The notes beneath the pieces are model-generated. The model saw nothing but the letters and a program-made list of their open reading frames with translations. It made no database searches and had not been told where the DNA came from. The translations under genes were made by a program, and so were the position numbers. Of a stretch of 64,000 nt of DNA, positions 26,453 through 35,950 are shown in pieces (positions within the stretch are counted from its first letter, which is position 1; each line of letters starts with the position of its first letter). The stretch is from Pseudoduganella namucuonensis (GTDB taxonomy: Bacteria > Pseudomonadota > Gammaproteobacteria > Burkholderiales > Burkholderiaceae_D): the NCBI RefSeq assembly GCF_900116645.1, contig NZ_FPBO01000024.1:62001-126000 (forward strand), written 5' to 3'.

Positions 26453-26466
26453 TAATTAGGAGACAT

Positions 26467-28260
26467 ATGCATACGACACCAAACCGCCGCTTGAAAGCCG
26501 CGTCCCTGGGCCTCGCGGCCGCCGCCGCCATCGGCGCCAACCTCGCCGCCTGCGGCAGCTCCGGCGGCGCCGCCGCGGACATCCCGCGCCTGGCCGCAGC
26601 CGTTCCCGGCACGCTGGCCAGCTGCGCCGACCTGGCGGCGAAGGCCGCCTTCCCCAACACCAGCATCACCTCGGCCACGCTGGCGCCGGCCGGCAGCGTG
26701 ACGCAGACCCTGGCCGGCGTGGCCACCGCCATGCCGGAGCACTGCGTGGTGCTGGGCAAAATGAACCAGCGCACCAGCGCGGTGGACGGCAAGTCCTACG
26801 CCATCGGTTTCGAGATGCGCCTGCCGACGGCGTGGAACGGCCGCTTCTTCTACCAGGCCAACGGCGGCAACGACGGCAGCATCGCCGGCGGCAACGGCGC
26901 GTACGGCAACCTGCTGGGCGGCAGCCCGGTCAGCAACGCGCTGTTGCGGGGCTATGCCGTCATCAGCTCGGACGCGGGCCACGTGCCCGACCCGGCCTAC
27001 CCGTCCGGCATCAACGGCCAGACCTACGGCCTGGACCCGCAGGCGCGCTCGGACTACGGCTACAACGCCGTGGGCCAGTTGACGCCGATGGCCAAGAACC
27101 TGATCAAGGCCGCCTACGGCAGGGTGCCGGACCGCTCCTACTTCGTCGGCTGCTCGAACGGCGGCCGCCACGGCTTCGTCGCGGCCAGCCGCTACGCCGA
27201 CCAGTACGACGGCATCCTGGCCGGCAATCCCGGCTTCAACCTTCCCAAGGCGGCGGTCGCCGAGATGTGGGACAACCAGGCCTTCGCCGCCATCGCCCCC
27301 ACCGGCGCGGACGGCCTGCCCAACATCGCGGCGAGTTTCAGCAACGCCGACCTGAAACTGGTGTCCGACAAGGTGCTGGGCAAGTGCGACGCGCTGGACG
27401 GCGTGGCCGACGGCATGGTGGGCGACCCGGCCCAGTGCCAGAGCCGCTTTTCGCTGGCCGCCGACGTGCCCACTTGCGCGGGCGCCCCGGACGGAACCTG
27501 CCTGACTGCGCCGCAGAAGGCGACGCTGGCGAAGGTCTTCGGCGGGCCGAAAAACGCGGCCGGCGCGGCCCTGTACAGCACCTGGCCGATGGACGCTGGC
27601 GTGGGCGCGCAGGGCTGGCGCGACTGGAAGCTGGGCACCTCCCCGGGGCCGGGGCGCAACGTGGTGCTGGGCGCGCCGTCGCTGGCCTACATCTTCTCCA
27701 CGCCGCCCGCCAGTCCGCAGGTGGTCGACGGCAGCCTGGCCTCGCTGATGAAATTCACGCTGGGCTACAGCTTCGAGACCGACGCGCCCAAGATCTTCGC
27801 CACCGGCGGCGTCTTCACGGAGTCCGCCATGACGTTCATGACCGCGCCCAATCCGGCCGATCTGTCTGCTTTACGCAACCGCGGGGCCAAGATGATGGTG
27901 TTTCATGGCGTCAGCGACCCGGTGTTCTCGTATGATGACACCGTCAACTGGTACCAGGCGCTGGACGCCAAGCACGGCGGCGACGCCCGCGCTTTCGCCC
28001 GCGTGTACCCGGTGCCCGGCATGAACCACTGCTCGGGCGGACCCGCGACCGACCAGTTCGACATGATGACGGCGCTGGTGAACTGGGTGGAGCAGGGCCA
28101 GGCGCCGGACAGCGTCAGGGCGGTCAGCCGCACCGCGGCGCTCAACAACGGACTGGGCGCGATTCCCGCGAATCGCAGCCGTCCGCTGTGCGCCTACCCC
28201 AAGGTCGCGAAGTACAACGGCGGCAGCATCGAGGAAGCGGCCAGCTTCAGCTGCCAATAA
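26467..28260 (+). CDS. Tannase/feruloyl esterase lipoprotein
   Basis: A 597-residue esterase of the tannase family that frees hydroxycinnamates or gallate from plant esters. It carries a lipobox-like end to its signal sequence (GANLAACGSS), so it is probably anchored at the outer membrane. The family's CS-D-HC motif is complete: C229-S230 in GCSNGGR, D484 in HGVSDPVF, and H521-C522 in MNHCSGG. It is preceded by operator site C and a good ribosome site (TTAGGAGA). It heads a unit with the acyl-CoA dehydrogenase and porin genes. Confidence 0.92.
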   Translation: MHTTPNRRLKAASLGLAAAAAIGANLAACGSSGGAAADIPRLAAAVPGTLASCADLAAKAAFPNTSITSATLAPAGSVTQTLAGVATAMPEHCVVLGKMNQRTSAVDGKSYAIGFEMRLPTAWNGRFFYQANGGNDGSIAGGNGAYGNLLGGSPVSNALLRGYAVISSDAGHVPDPAYPSGINGQTYGLDPQARSDYGYNAVGQLTPMAKNLIKAAYGRVPDRSYFVGCSNGGRHGFVAASRYADQYDGILAGNPGFNLPKAAVAEMWDNQAFAAIAPTGADGLPNIAASFSNADLKLVSDKVLGKCDALDGVADGMVGDPAQCQSRFSLAADVPTCAGAPDGTCLTAPQKATLAKVFGGPKNAAGAALYSTWPMDAGVGAQGWRDWKLGTSPGPGRNVVLGAPSLAYIFSTPPASPQVVDGSLASLMKFTLGYSFETDAPKIFATGGVFTESAMTFMTAPNPADLSALRNRGAKMMVFHGVSDPVFSYDDTVNWYQALDAKHGGDARAFARVYPVPGMNHCSGGPATDQFDMMTALVNWVEQGQAPDSVRAVSRTAALNNGLGAIPANRSRPLCAYPKVAKYNGGSIEEAASFSCQ

Positions 28261-28278
28261 GAAGAGAGGGAAGGCTCC

Positions 28279-30081
28279 ATGCTGTCATACACACCGCCGC
28301 TGAAGGACATGCGCTTCGTGCTGGAGCGGGTGCTGGACGCGCCCGAGGCGCTGGCCGGCATGCCGGCCTACGCCGAGGTCGACGCGGACCTGATGCGGCA
28401 GGTATGCGAGGAGGCGGGCCGTTTCGCCGCCGGCGTGCTGTTTCCGCTCAACGCGGCGGGCGACCGCGAGGGCTGCCGCTACGAGCGGGGCGCGGTCCGC
28501 ACCCCGGCCGGCTACGCCGACGCCTACCGCCAGTTCGTCGACGCGGGCTGGCCGGCGCTGGCCTGCGCGCCGGAACACGGCGGGCAGGGCCTGCCCCAGG
28601 TCCTGAACTGCGTGCTCAATGAAATGACGAGCGCCGCCAACCATGGCTGGAGCATGTATCCCGGCCTGGCGCATGGCGCCTACGCCTGCCTGGCGCGTTA
28701 CGGCAGCGCCGCGCTGAAGGAGCGCTATCTGCCGAAGATCGTCAGCGGCGAGTGGCTGGCCACCATGTGCCTGACCGAGGCGCAGGCGGGCAGCGACCTT
28801 GGGCTGCTGCGCACCCGCGCCACCCCTATCGGCGACGCCGCCGATGGCGCCTACGCCATCACCGGCGGCAAGATCTTCATCTCCGGCGGCGAGCAGGACA
28901 TGAGCGCCAACATCGTGCACCTGGTGCTGGCGCGCCTGCCGGACGCGCCGCCCGGCAGCAAGGGCGTGTCGCTGTTCCTGGTGCCGAAGTGGCTGCCGGA
29001 CGGCGCGCGCAACGCCGTGCATTGCACCGGCATCGAGCACAAGATGGGCATCCGCGGCAGCGCCACCTGCGCCATGGAGTTCGAGGGCGCCACCGGCTGG
29101 CTGGTGGGCGAGCCGCACCGGGGCCTGGCGGCCATGTTCGTGATGATGAACGCGGCCAGGCTGCAGGTGGGCGCGCAGGGACTGGGCATCGCCGAAACGG
29201 CGTGGCAGAACGCCCAGGCCTACGCGCTGGAGCGGGTGCAGTCGAAGGCGGCGGGCCGTCCCGAGAGCCGGCGCGGGGAAGCCGCGGATCCCATCGCCAT
29301 GCACGCGCCGGTGCAAAGGCTGCTGATGACGCAGCGCGCCTGGGTCGAGGGCGGCCGCATGCTGGCCTATTGGACCGCGCTGGCGCTCGACGGCGCGGAG
29401 CGGCATCCCGATCGAGCCGTGCGCGATGAGCTGCACGGGCAGGTCGAGCTGATCACGCCCGTGGTCAAAGCCATGCTGACCGCCCAAGGCTACGAGGGCG
29501 CGAGCCAGGCCTTGCAGGTTTTCGGCGGCCACGGCTACATCTCGGAAACGGGCATCGAGCAGTATGTGCGCGACGCGCGGGTCACCATGATCTACGAGGG
29601 GACCAACGAGATCCAGGCGGTGGACCTGTTGCTGCGCAAGGTGCTGGCCGACGGCGGGGCGCGGCTGGAAGGCCTGCTGGCGCGGGTGCTGAGCACGGCG
29701 GAGGCCGAGTGCGATGGCGAGGACGACGGCGCGCATGGCGCCCTCGCGCCGCATGCGCGGGCGCTGTGCGCCCTGGTGCGGCGCCTGCGTGGCGCCGTGC
29801 GGGCGATCGCGCGGGCGGCCGAGGGGCAAGCGGCGCTGCCGCACCGCGTGGCCCCGGAGACGCTGCGCCTGGTCGGCCATTGCGCGCTGGCCTGGCTGTG
29901 GCTGCGCGCGGCGCGCGCAGCCATCGAGGCGCGGGAGGAGGATCCCGCCTTCCACGACGCCAAGCGCGCCACCGCCTCGTATTACTTCACCTATGTGCTG
30001 CCCGAAGTCGAGCAGCTGTTCGGCGTCGTCGATGGTTGCCTGAACCAGGCACCGGAGGACGCCGTCTGTTTTTCCGTTTGA
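28279..30081 (+). CDS. Acyl-CoA dehydrogenase (long form, with C-terminal extension)
   Basis: A 600-residue FAD-dependent acyl-CoA dehydrogenase. The catalytic Glu is E440 in IYEGTNEIQA; FAD/substrate segments include MCLTEAQAGSDLGLLRT and QVFGGHGYISE. The extra C-terminal ~130 residues match the long ACAD group. In this regulon it may oxidise dihydroferuloyl-CoA or related saturated phenylpropanoyl-CoAs to the cinnamoyl form. That role is inferred from position between the esterase and porin. Confidence 0.87.
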   Translation: MLSYTPPLKDMRFVLERVLDAPEALAGMPAYAEVDADLMRQVCEEAGRFAAGVLFPLNAAGDREGCRYERGAVRTPAGYADAYRQFVDAGWPALACAPEHGGQGLPQVLNCVLNEMTSAANHGWSMYPGLAHGAYACLARYGSAALKERYLPKIVSGEWLATMCLTEAQAGSDLGLLRTRATPIGDAADGAYAITGGKIFISGGEQDMSANIVHLVLARLPDAPPGSKGVSLFLVPKWLPDGARNAVHCTGIEHKMGIRGSATCAMEFEGATGWLVGEPHRGLAAMFVMMNAARLQVGAQGLGIAETAWQNAQAYALERVQSKAAGRPESRRGEAADPIAMHAPVQRLLMTQRAWVEGGRMLAYWTALALDGAERHPDRAVRDELHGQVELITPVVKAMLTAQGYEGASQALQVFGGHGYISETGIEQYVRDARVTMIYEGTNEIQAVDLLLRKVLADGGARLEGLLARVLSTAEAECDGEDDGAHGALAPHARALCALVRRLRGAVRAIARAAEGQAALPHRVAPETLRLVGHCALAWLWLRAARAAIEAREEDPAFHDAKRATASYYFTYVLPEVEQLFGVVDGCLNQAPEDAVCFSV

Positions 30082-30118
30082 TCCACAGCAGCACCCACTA
30101 AAACCAAGGGAGACATCA

Positions 30119-31210
30119 ATGAAGCAAGCAATCCGTAACGCACTGGCTCTGGCAGCGGGACTGTCCGCATCGGCGGCGATGGCGCAAAGCTCGGTCACAG
30201 TGTACGGCCTGGTCGACACCGGCCTGGTCTACACCACCAACATCAACGCCGCCGGCGACTCGATCACCAAGATGCCGTCGTTGACGGGCAGCGTTCCGTC
30301 GCGCATCGGCTTCCGCGGCACGGAGGACCTGGGCAACGGCCTGCAGGTGTTCTTCACGCTGGAAAACGGCCTGTCGCTTGACACCGGCACGACCGGGCAG
30401 GGCGCCCGCCTGTTCGGCCGCCAGGCCAACGTCGGCCTGAAAGGCGCGTGGGGTACGCTGACGCTGGGCCGCCAGATCAACATGACCTTCATGTCCGGCT
30501 TCAAGTCCGACGTGCTGGGTCCCAACCTGTTCGCCATCGGCAGCATCGACCCCTACCTGCCGAACGCCCGCAGCGACAACGCGATCGGCTACCTGGGCAA
30601 CTTCAGCGATTTCACCGTGGGCGCGACCTACAGCCTGGGACGCGACGCCTCGGCGGCGGGCGGTCCGGGGGCCACCGGCTGCCCGGGCGAGGTGGCGGGC
30701 AACTCCAAGGCCTGCCGTCAGGTCACCGGCCTGCTGGGCTACGACAACAAGCGTTTCGGCGTGACCGCGTCCTACGACATCCTGTACGGGAACACCGGCG
30801 CGGCCGGCGGCCTCACCAGCAGCAACAATAGCGACCGCCGCACCACGCTGAACGCCTACGCCATGCTGGGCACGGCCAAGCTGGGCGGCGGCGTGATCGA
30901 CCGCAAGACCAACGCCGTCACCGGCAAGACCGAGTCCGACCTGTACTACCTGGGCGTGAGCTTCCCGGCCTCGCCGCTGGTGACGCTGGACGGCCAGGTG
31001 GCCTACCGCGACACCAAGGGCGTGAACGCCGACGTGACGATGCTGGTGGCGCGCGCGACCTACCACCTGTCCAAGCGCACCGCCGCCTACGCGGCCATCG
31101 GCCGCATGGACAACGACGGCACTTCCGCCGTGGCGCTGGACGCAGGCGGCACCGTGGGCGTCGGCAAGGCGCAAAACGGCCTGATGGCCGGCCTGCGCCA
31201 CGCCTTCTAA
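30119..31210 (+). CDS. Trimeric outer-membrane porin
   Basis: A 363-residue Gram-negative porin of the Burkholderiales type. The signal peptide ends at SAAMA, and the mature start QSSVTVYGLVDTGLVYT is typical, as are GFRGTEDLGNGLQVFFTLE and RQANVGLKGAWGTLTLGRQ. The protein ends in Phe, as expected for outer-membrane beta-barrels. It follows the acyl-CoA dehydrogenase by 37 nt and probably admits aromatic acids. Confidence 0.92.
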   Translation: MKQAIRNALALAAGLSASAAMAQSSVTVYGLVDTGLVYTTNINAAGDSITKMPSLTGSVPSRIGFRGTEDLGNGLQVFFTLENGLSLDTGTTGQGARLFGRQANVGLKGAWGTLTLGRQINMTFMSGFKSDVLGPNLFAIGSIDPYLPNARSDNAIGYLGNFSDFTVGATYSLGRDASAAGGPGATGCPGEVAGNSKACRQVTGLLGYDNKRFGVTASYDILYGNTGAAGGLTSSNNSDRRTTLNAYAMLGTAKLGGGVIDRKTNAVTGKTESDLYYLGVSFPASPLVTLDGQVAYRDTKGVNADVTMLVARATYHLSKRTAAYAAIGRMDNDGTSAVALDAGGTVGVGKAQNGLMAGLRHAF

Positions 31211-31229
31211 GCCGTTCCGGTATCAACCC

Positions 31230-31250
31230 GGGGGGCGACGCCCCCCCCCC
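31230..31250 (+). terminator. G/C-run hairpin after the porin, with 10-C homopolymer
   Basis: GGGGGGC (31230-31236) pairs with GCCCCCC (31240-31246) around GAC; the C-run extends to ten bases (31241-31250). It is a stable hairpin 20 nt after the porin stop without a T-run. The homopolymer is prone to sequencing error. Confidence 0.45.
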
Positions 31251-31407
31251 GGTCCAGCCGGCTACACGCACCGGGAGGCGCTGGAGGCGGCCACCCGCCT
31301 GATGGGCATGGGCGAGGCGCCGGGCCGCGTCCGGGTCCGCCACCTGGCCGGGCAGGGCGTCGCGGGCCGTCTCGCTGTAGAATGCCGTTTTGCCCGAGAC
31401 CCACCCC

Positions 31408-32454
31408 ATGGATGCCCAGAAGCCGGACGACGACACCCCGCCCCACATCACGAGCGCGACGCTGACCGATGTCGCGCGCGCCGCGGGCGTGTCGCCGATC
31501 ACGGTGTCGCGCGCGCTGAACCAGCCGCAATTGGTCCGCCCCGGCACGCTGGCGCGCATCCAGGCCGCCGTGCGGGCAACCGGCTACGCCAGGAACGCGG
31601 CGATGGCCGGCCCGCGGACGGCGGCGCAGGGCGCCACCAAGCTGGTGGCCCTGATCCTGCCGACGGTGGCCAATCCCATCTTCGCCGACATGGTGCAGGC
31701 GGCCAGCGACAAGCTCACGGAGCGCGGCTACCAGCTGCTGCTGGGCCTGGCCGGCTACGAGCTGTGGCGCGAGGAGATCCTGGTGGAGACGGTGCTCAGC
31801 CGCCGGCCGGACGGCATCATCCTGACCGGCACCCTCCATTCGGACAACACCCGCAAGCACCTGCGGGACGCCCACATCCCCGTGGTCGAGACCTGGGACA
31901 TGACGGCCTCGCCGATCGACATGCTGGTCGGCTTCTCGCACGAGGAGGTGGGGCACACGGTGGCGGCGCGGATGCTGGAGAAGGGCTACCGCCGCTTCGC
32001 CATCCTCACCGCCGCCGATCCGCGCGCGGCGCGCCGCAACCAGGGGCTGCAGGCGGCGCTGGCGCGGCAGGGCGTGAGCGTGGCGGCCACCGACGTGGTG
32101 CCGGTGCCGGCCAGCCTGCGACTGGGACGCGAGGGCTGCGCGCGGCTGCTGGCGGCGCATCCGGACATCGAACTGATCGTCTGCAGTTCGGACACGCTGG
32201 CGCAGGGGGCGCTGACCGAGGCCGCCAGCCGCGGCCTGCCGGTGCCCGGGCAACTGGCCATCATGGGTTTCGGCGACCTGAATTTCGCGGCCCACACCTT
32301 CCCGCCGCTGTCCAGCGTGCGGGTGGACGGCAACGCCATCGGCGCGCTGGCCGCGCAGGCCATGCTGCGACGGCTGCTGCCGGAGCCCGGCGCGCCCGCC
32401 GCGCGCAAGGTGATCGACACCGGCTTCGAGCTGATCGAGCGCGGCAGCACCTGA
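31408..32454 (+). CDS. LacI-family transcriptional regulator
   Basis: A 348-residue repressor with the LacI HTH (TLTDVARAAGVSPITVSRALN) and a periplasmic-binding-protein-like sensor domain. It is similar to GntR/GntR-type gluconate regulators of the LacI family. It is convergent with a PfkB-type kinase and the GH95 gene and may regulate them. The ATG at 31408 is preferred over a TTG six codons upstream. Confidence 0.88.
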   Translation: MDAQKPDDDTPPHITSATLTDVARAAGVSPITVSRALNQPQLVRPGTLARIQAAVRATGYARNAAMAGPRTAAQGATKLVALILPTVANPIFADMVQAASDKLTERGYQLLLGLAGYELWREEILVETVLSRRPDGIILTGTLHSDNTRKHLRDAHIPVVETWDMTASPIDMLVGFSHEEVGHTVAARMLEKGYRRFAILTAADPRAARRNQGLQAALARQGVSVAATDVVPVPASLRLGREGCARLLAAHPDIELIVCSSDTLAQGALTEAASRGLPVPGQLAIMGFGDLNFAAHTFPPLSSVRVDGNAIGALAAQAMLRRLLPEPGAPAARKVIDTGFELIERGST

Positions 32455-32473
32455 GAGGCTGAGCCGGAGGAGG

Positions 32474-33418
32474 CTAGGGCTCCCGGCGGACCCGCTCCGC
32501 CGGCGGCGCCGGCATGCTTTCCAGCGGGATGATCGCGCCGCGATGGGCGACCACGATGCCCGCCAGCCCGCAGCCGTAGGCGGCGGCCTCCGGCGGCGGC
32601 TGGCCGGAAAGGCGGGCCGCCAGGTAGCCAGCGTTGAAGCTGTCGCCGGCCGCCGTGGTGTCCACGGCCCGCACCGGCCGCCCGGCGACGGCCCGGGGCT
32701 CGATGCCGTGGCCGCCGACCAGGCATCCGGCCGAACCGGCCTTGATCACCACTTCGCTGGTCTTGTTGCGCAGGATGCGCGCCAGCATGGCTTGCGGGTC
32801 GGCGTCGCCATACAACTGCGCCTGGTCGTCGAAGCCGAGCAGCGCGTGGGTGCAGATGCGCAAAGCCTGGTCCAGCCAGAGCCGCGCCGGTTCCGCCTTC
32901 CACAACGCGGGCCGGTGGTTGTCGTCCACGATCACCCAGCCGCCGAGCTCGCGCACCCGCGTCGCCAGCGCGAGCAGCGCGGCGCGCCGCTCATCGTCCA
33001 GGATGGCGAGGGTGATGCCGGTCAAGAACAGCCAGCGGCAATCGGGCAAGGCCGCGTACAAGCGCGCCAGGTGGGCCTCGTCCAGCATGCCGCGCGCGGC
33101 CGACTGCGCGCGCCAGTACGAGAATTTCCGTTCGCCGGCGGCGTCGGTTTCGATGGCGTACAAGCCGGGCGTGCGCCCCGGCAGGCTGCACACCAGGCCG
33201 TCGTCGACGCCGTGGCGACCCATGTGCGCCCGGATGATGCCGCTCATCTGGTCGTCGCCCAGGGCGCTCACATAGCGCACCGGGAGCTCCGGCAGCAGGC
33301 GTTTCAGGTACACCGCCGTGTTGAAGGTGTCGCCGGCGGCGCTGTGCGACAAACGATCGGCCGACTCGGCGCGCAATTCGAGCATGCACTCGCCAACCAG
33401 CAGGAGTTGCGCCGTCAT
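32474..33418 (-). CDS. kdgK: PfkB-family sugar kinase (2-keto-3-deoxygluconate kinase-like)
   Basis: A 314-residue ribokinase-type kinase. The C-terminal PfkB signature DTTAAGDSFNAGYLA carries the catalytic Asp, and the N-terminal part (GECMLEL...AAGDTFNTAVYLKRL) matches KdgK. It would phosphorylate 2-keto-3-deoxygluconate from uronate breakdown. Its start overlaps the stop of the upstream GH95 gene (ATGA), so the two are coupled. Confidence 0.82.
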   Translation of the reverse strand: MTAQLLLVGECMLELRAESADRLSHSAAGDTFNTAVYLKRLLPELPVRYVSALGDDQMSGIIRAHMGRHGVDDGLVCSLPGRTPGLYAIETDAAGERKFSYWRAQSAARGMLDEAHLARLYAALPDCRWLFLTGITLAILDDERRAALLALATRVRELGGWVIVDDNHRPALWKAEPARLWLDQALRICTHALLGFDDQAQLYGDADPQAMLARILRNKTSEVVIKAGSAGCLVGGHGIEPRAVAGRPVRAVDTTAAGDSFNAGYLAARLSGQPPPEAAAYGCGLAGIVVAHRGAIIPLESMPAPPAERVRREP

Positions 33419-35865
33419 GCCGCCGCTCCCAATCGATAGACACCGCGCGCGTCGAGGACGACATCCTCGGTTTTGCCGCGATGGCGCAGGCGGACCTGCG
33501 CCCCCGGCGCCCCCTTGAGCAAAAGCGTGGCCAGTTTCCCGGCGCGCCAGGATAGATCGACCTGGAGGCCGCCGCGCGCTTTCAGTCCCTTGACCTGGCC
33601 CGATGGCCAGGCGGAGGGCAGCGCCGGGAGCAGGATGACTTCCCCGCCCCATGACTGGACCAGCATCTCCAGGATGCCCGCCGCGCCGCCGAAGTTGCCA
33701 TCGATCTGGAAGGGCGGATGGGCGTCGAACATGTTGGGGTAGGTGCGTTGCGGACCGGTCAGCGCCTTCAGCACGGCGTGGGCGCGTTCGCCCTCGCCCA
33801 TGCGCGCCCACAGGCACAGCCGCCAGGCCGTGCCCCATCCCGTGGCCAGGTCGCCGCGCTGGACCAGGCTGGCCTTGGCGGCGCGCGCCAGATCCGGCGT
33901 GTCGCGCACATTGACCTGGCCGCTCGGATAGACCGCGTACAGATGCGAGACATGGCGGTGCCGCTGCTCGGGCGCCCGCGCGTCCCAATCCTCCAGCCAT
34001 TCCTGCAACTGGCCTTGCCCGCCGACCCGGTCGGCGGCGAGCCGCGACCGGCTTTGCCCGATTTGCCGCAGCAGCGCGTCATCGAGCTTGAGCAGCGTTC
34101 CCGCCTCGATGGTGTGGGCGAACAGGTCGCGCACGATCTGGCGGTCCATGGCGGGACCGGCGCAGAGCGAGGAACCGAAGGGATGCTGGTTTTCCGGCGA
34201 CAGCGACGGCGACGTGAGCAGGCCGCGCCCCTTCGGGTCCTCGACCAGCGTGTCCAGGAAGAACTCGGAGGCGCCTTTCAGCAGCGGGTACAGCCGCCGC
34301 AGCACGGCCTGGTCGCGGCTGTAGTCGTAATGGTCCCACAAGGTGTTACACAGCCAGGCGCCGCCGCACGGCCATAGTCCCCACATCGGACCGTCGATGG
34401 GCGCCGCGGCGCGCCACAGGTCGGTGTTGTGGTGCGCCACCCAGCCGCGCGCGTTGTACATGGTCTTGGCGGTCCGCGCCCCCGTGGCCGACAGTTCCTC
34501 CACCATGCGCAGCAGTGGTTCGACGCAGGCCCCGAGCCCGGCCGCGTCGGCGAACCAGTAGTTCATCTGGGTGTTGATGTTGATCGTGTATTTGCTGCCC
34601 CATGGCGGATTGGTGCCTTCGTTCCAGATGCCTTGCAGGTTGGCGGGCTGGGTCCCGGGCCGGGAGGAGGCCAGCAGCAGATAACGGGCGTACTGGAAAT
34701 ACAAGGCCGCCAGCGCGGGATCGCCGGATGCCTCGGCGGCGGCGATGCGGACGTCGGTCGGCCGGGCCGCGCCGGCCGATCCGGTGGCGCCGCCCAGGTC
34801 GAGCGACACGGTGCTGAACAAGGCTTGGTGGTCGCGGATGTGATCGCGCTTGAGGGCGGCGTAGGACTTCCTTGCCGCCTGTTCGCTCTGGCGCCGGACG
34901 CTGGCGACCGGGTCGCCGCCGACGTCGTGGTAGTTGACATAGCTGGTGGCGGCCGCGATCAGCAGCGTCGCCGTGCGGGCGTTGCGCACCTTGAGCGCGC
35001 CGCCGGCGACGTCGACCTGGCCGTCGGTCAGGACCTTGACGCGCAAGGCGTAGCCCAGGCCGGCGGCCACCAGCGGCCCCGCCTCGTTGCGGCCGGTGAT
35101 CAGGAGCGTGGCTTCGCCGTCGTCGGCCACGGTGACGCCGGCGCGCGGCGCGGCCGCCGCCTCGGTCATCAGCCAGTCGGTGGCCTCGGCTTCCACGAGG
35201 GAGGTCGCGGCCCCCTGGTAGTCGGGCGGCGTGAAGGGCACCTCGCGCGGACCGCGATAGGCAAGCTCGAAACCGAGCCGGCCTTTCAGCGCGTCCAGGT
35301 GGAAGACGATGACCTGGTCCGGCGCGGACGCGAAGCTTTCGCGGACAAAGCTCCCCGCCGGCGTCGTGTAGGAGGTATGGGCGGTCGCGGTGTCGAGATC
35401 GAGCCGGCGCTCGTATCGCGCGGGTTCGCGCCCGGCGTCGAAGGTCAGCAGGATATCCCCCAGGCTGCCATAGGCCATTTGAGCAAGCGGCTTGGCCATC
35501 ATGCCGGCGCTGGCCAGATCCGTCGCTTCCTTGTATCTGCCCTCGGCGATCAGTTCGCGGACCCGGGGCAGGGTGGCCAGGGCGTCGGGGTTGTCCGGCG
35601 TGTAGGGCGCCCCCGCCCACAAGGTGTCCTCGTTGAGCTGAATGCGTTCCTGGGCGACCCGGCCGAACACCATGGCGCCCAGTCGGCCATTGCCGAGCGG
35701 TAGCGCTTCCTCCCAGCGCGCGGCCGGCTGGCGGTACCAGAGCGTGTTGACGCCTTTCGATGGCCCCGCGGCCTTGCCGAAGGCAAGGGAGGGCGCGGCA
35801 TACAGGCCCGCCAAACCCAATAACAGAGTGCGCCGGGCGGAACTGAACAAATTGAATTTTCCCAT
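33415..35865 (-). CDS. GH95-family glycoside hydrolase (alpha-L-fucosidase/galactosidase type)
   Basis: An 816-residue exported enzyme with an N-terminal signal region (LFSSARRTLLLGLAGLYAAPSLAFG, containing a twin-arginine-like SARRTLLLG). The N-terminal domain LWYRQPAARWEEALPLGNGRLGAMVFG is diagnostic for GH95, followed by the (alpha/alpha)6 barrel with NLQGIWNEGTNPPWGSKYTININ. GH95 enzymes remove alpha-L-fucose or alpha-L-galactose from xyloglucan and similar glycans. It is translationally coupled to the kinase gene. Confidence 0.88.
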   Translation of the reverse strand: MGKFNLFSSARRTLLLGLAGLYAAPSLAFGKAAGPSKGVNTLWYRQPAARWEEALPLGNGRLGAMVFGRVAQERIQLNEDTLWAGAPYTPDNPDALATLPRVRELIAEGRYKEATDLASAGMMAKPLAQMAYGSLGDILLTFDAGREPARYERRLDLDTATAHTSYTTPAGSFVRESFASAPDQVIVFHLDALKGRLGFELAYRGPREVPFTPPDYQGAATSLVEAEATDWLMTEAAAAPRAGVTVADDGEATLLITGRNEAGPLVAAGLGYALRVKVLTDGQVDVAGGALKVRNARTATLLIAAATSYVNYHDVGGDPVASVRRQSEQAARKSYAALKRDHIRDHQALFSTVSLDLGGATGSAGAARPTDVRIAAAEASGDPALAALYFQYARYLLLASSRPGTQPANLQGIWNEGTNPPWGSKYTININTQMNYWFADAAGLGACVEPLLRMVEELSATGARTAKTMYNARGWVAHHNTDLWRAAAPIDGPMWGLWPCGGAWLCNTLWDHYDYSRDQAVLRRLYPLLKGASEFFLDTLVEDPKGRGLLTSPSLSPENQHPFGSSLCAGPAMDRQIVRDLFAHTIEAGTLLKLDDALLRQIGQSRSRLAADRVGGQGQLQEWLEDWDARAPEQRHRHVSHLYAVYPSGQVNVRDTPDLARAAKASLVQRGDLATGWGTAWRLCLWARMGEGERAHAVLKALTGPQRTYPNMFDAHPPFQIDGNFGGAAGILEMLVQSWGGEVILLPALPSAWPSGQVKGLKARGGLQVDLSWRAGKLATLLLKGAPGAQVRLRHRGKTEDVVLDARGVYRLGAAA

Positions 35866-35905
35866 GGACTGCTCCTTGATGCGGTCGGAGCATTATGGCA
35901 TAGAA

Positions 35906-35920
35906 TGTATTTTATATACA
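35906..35920 (-). promoter_or_regulatory. Candidate operator upstream of GH95 (TGTAT-N5-ATACA)
   Basis: TGTATTTTATATACA, a perfect 5-bp inverted repeat with a 5-nt spacer, 40 nt before the GH95 start and itself flanked by GAATGT/ACATTC. Such TGTATATACA-like sites are bound by GntR- and LacI-type regulators. The cognate protein is unknown. Confidence 0.35.
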
Positions 35921-35950
35921 AAAAACATTCCGTTTGGCGTCAAGTTCCAG

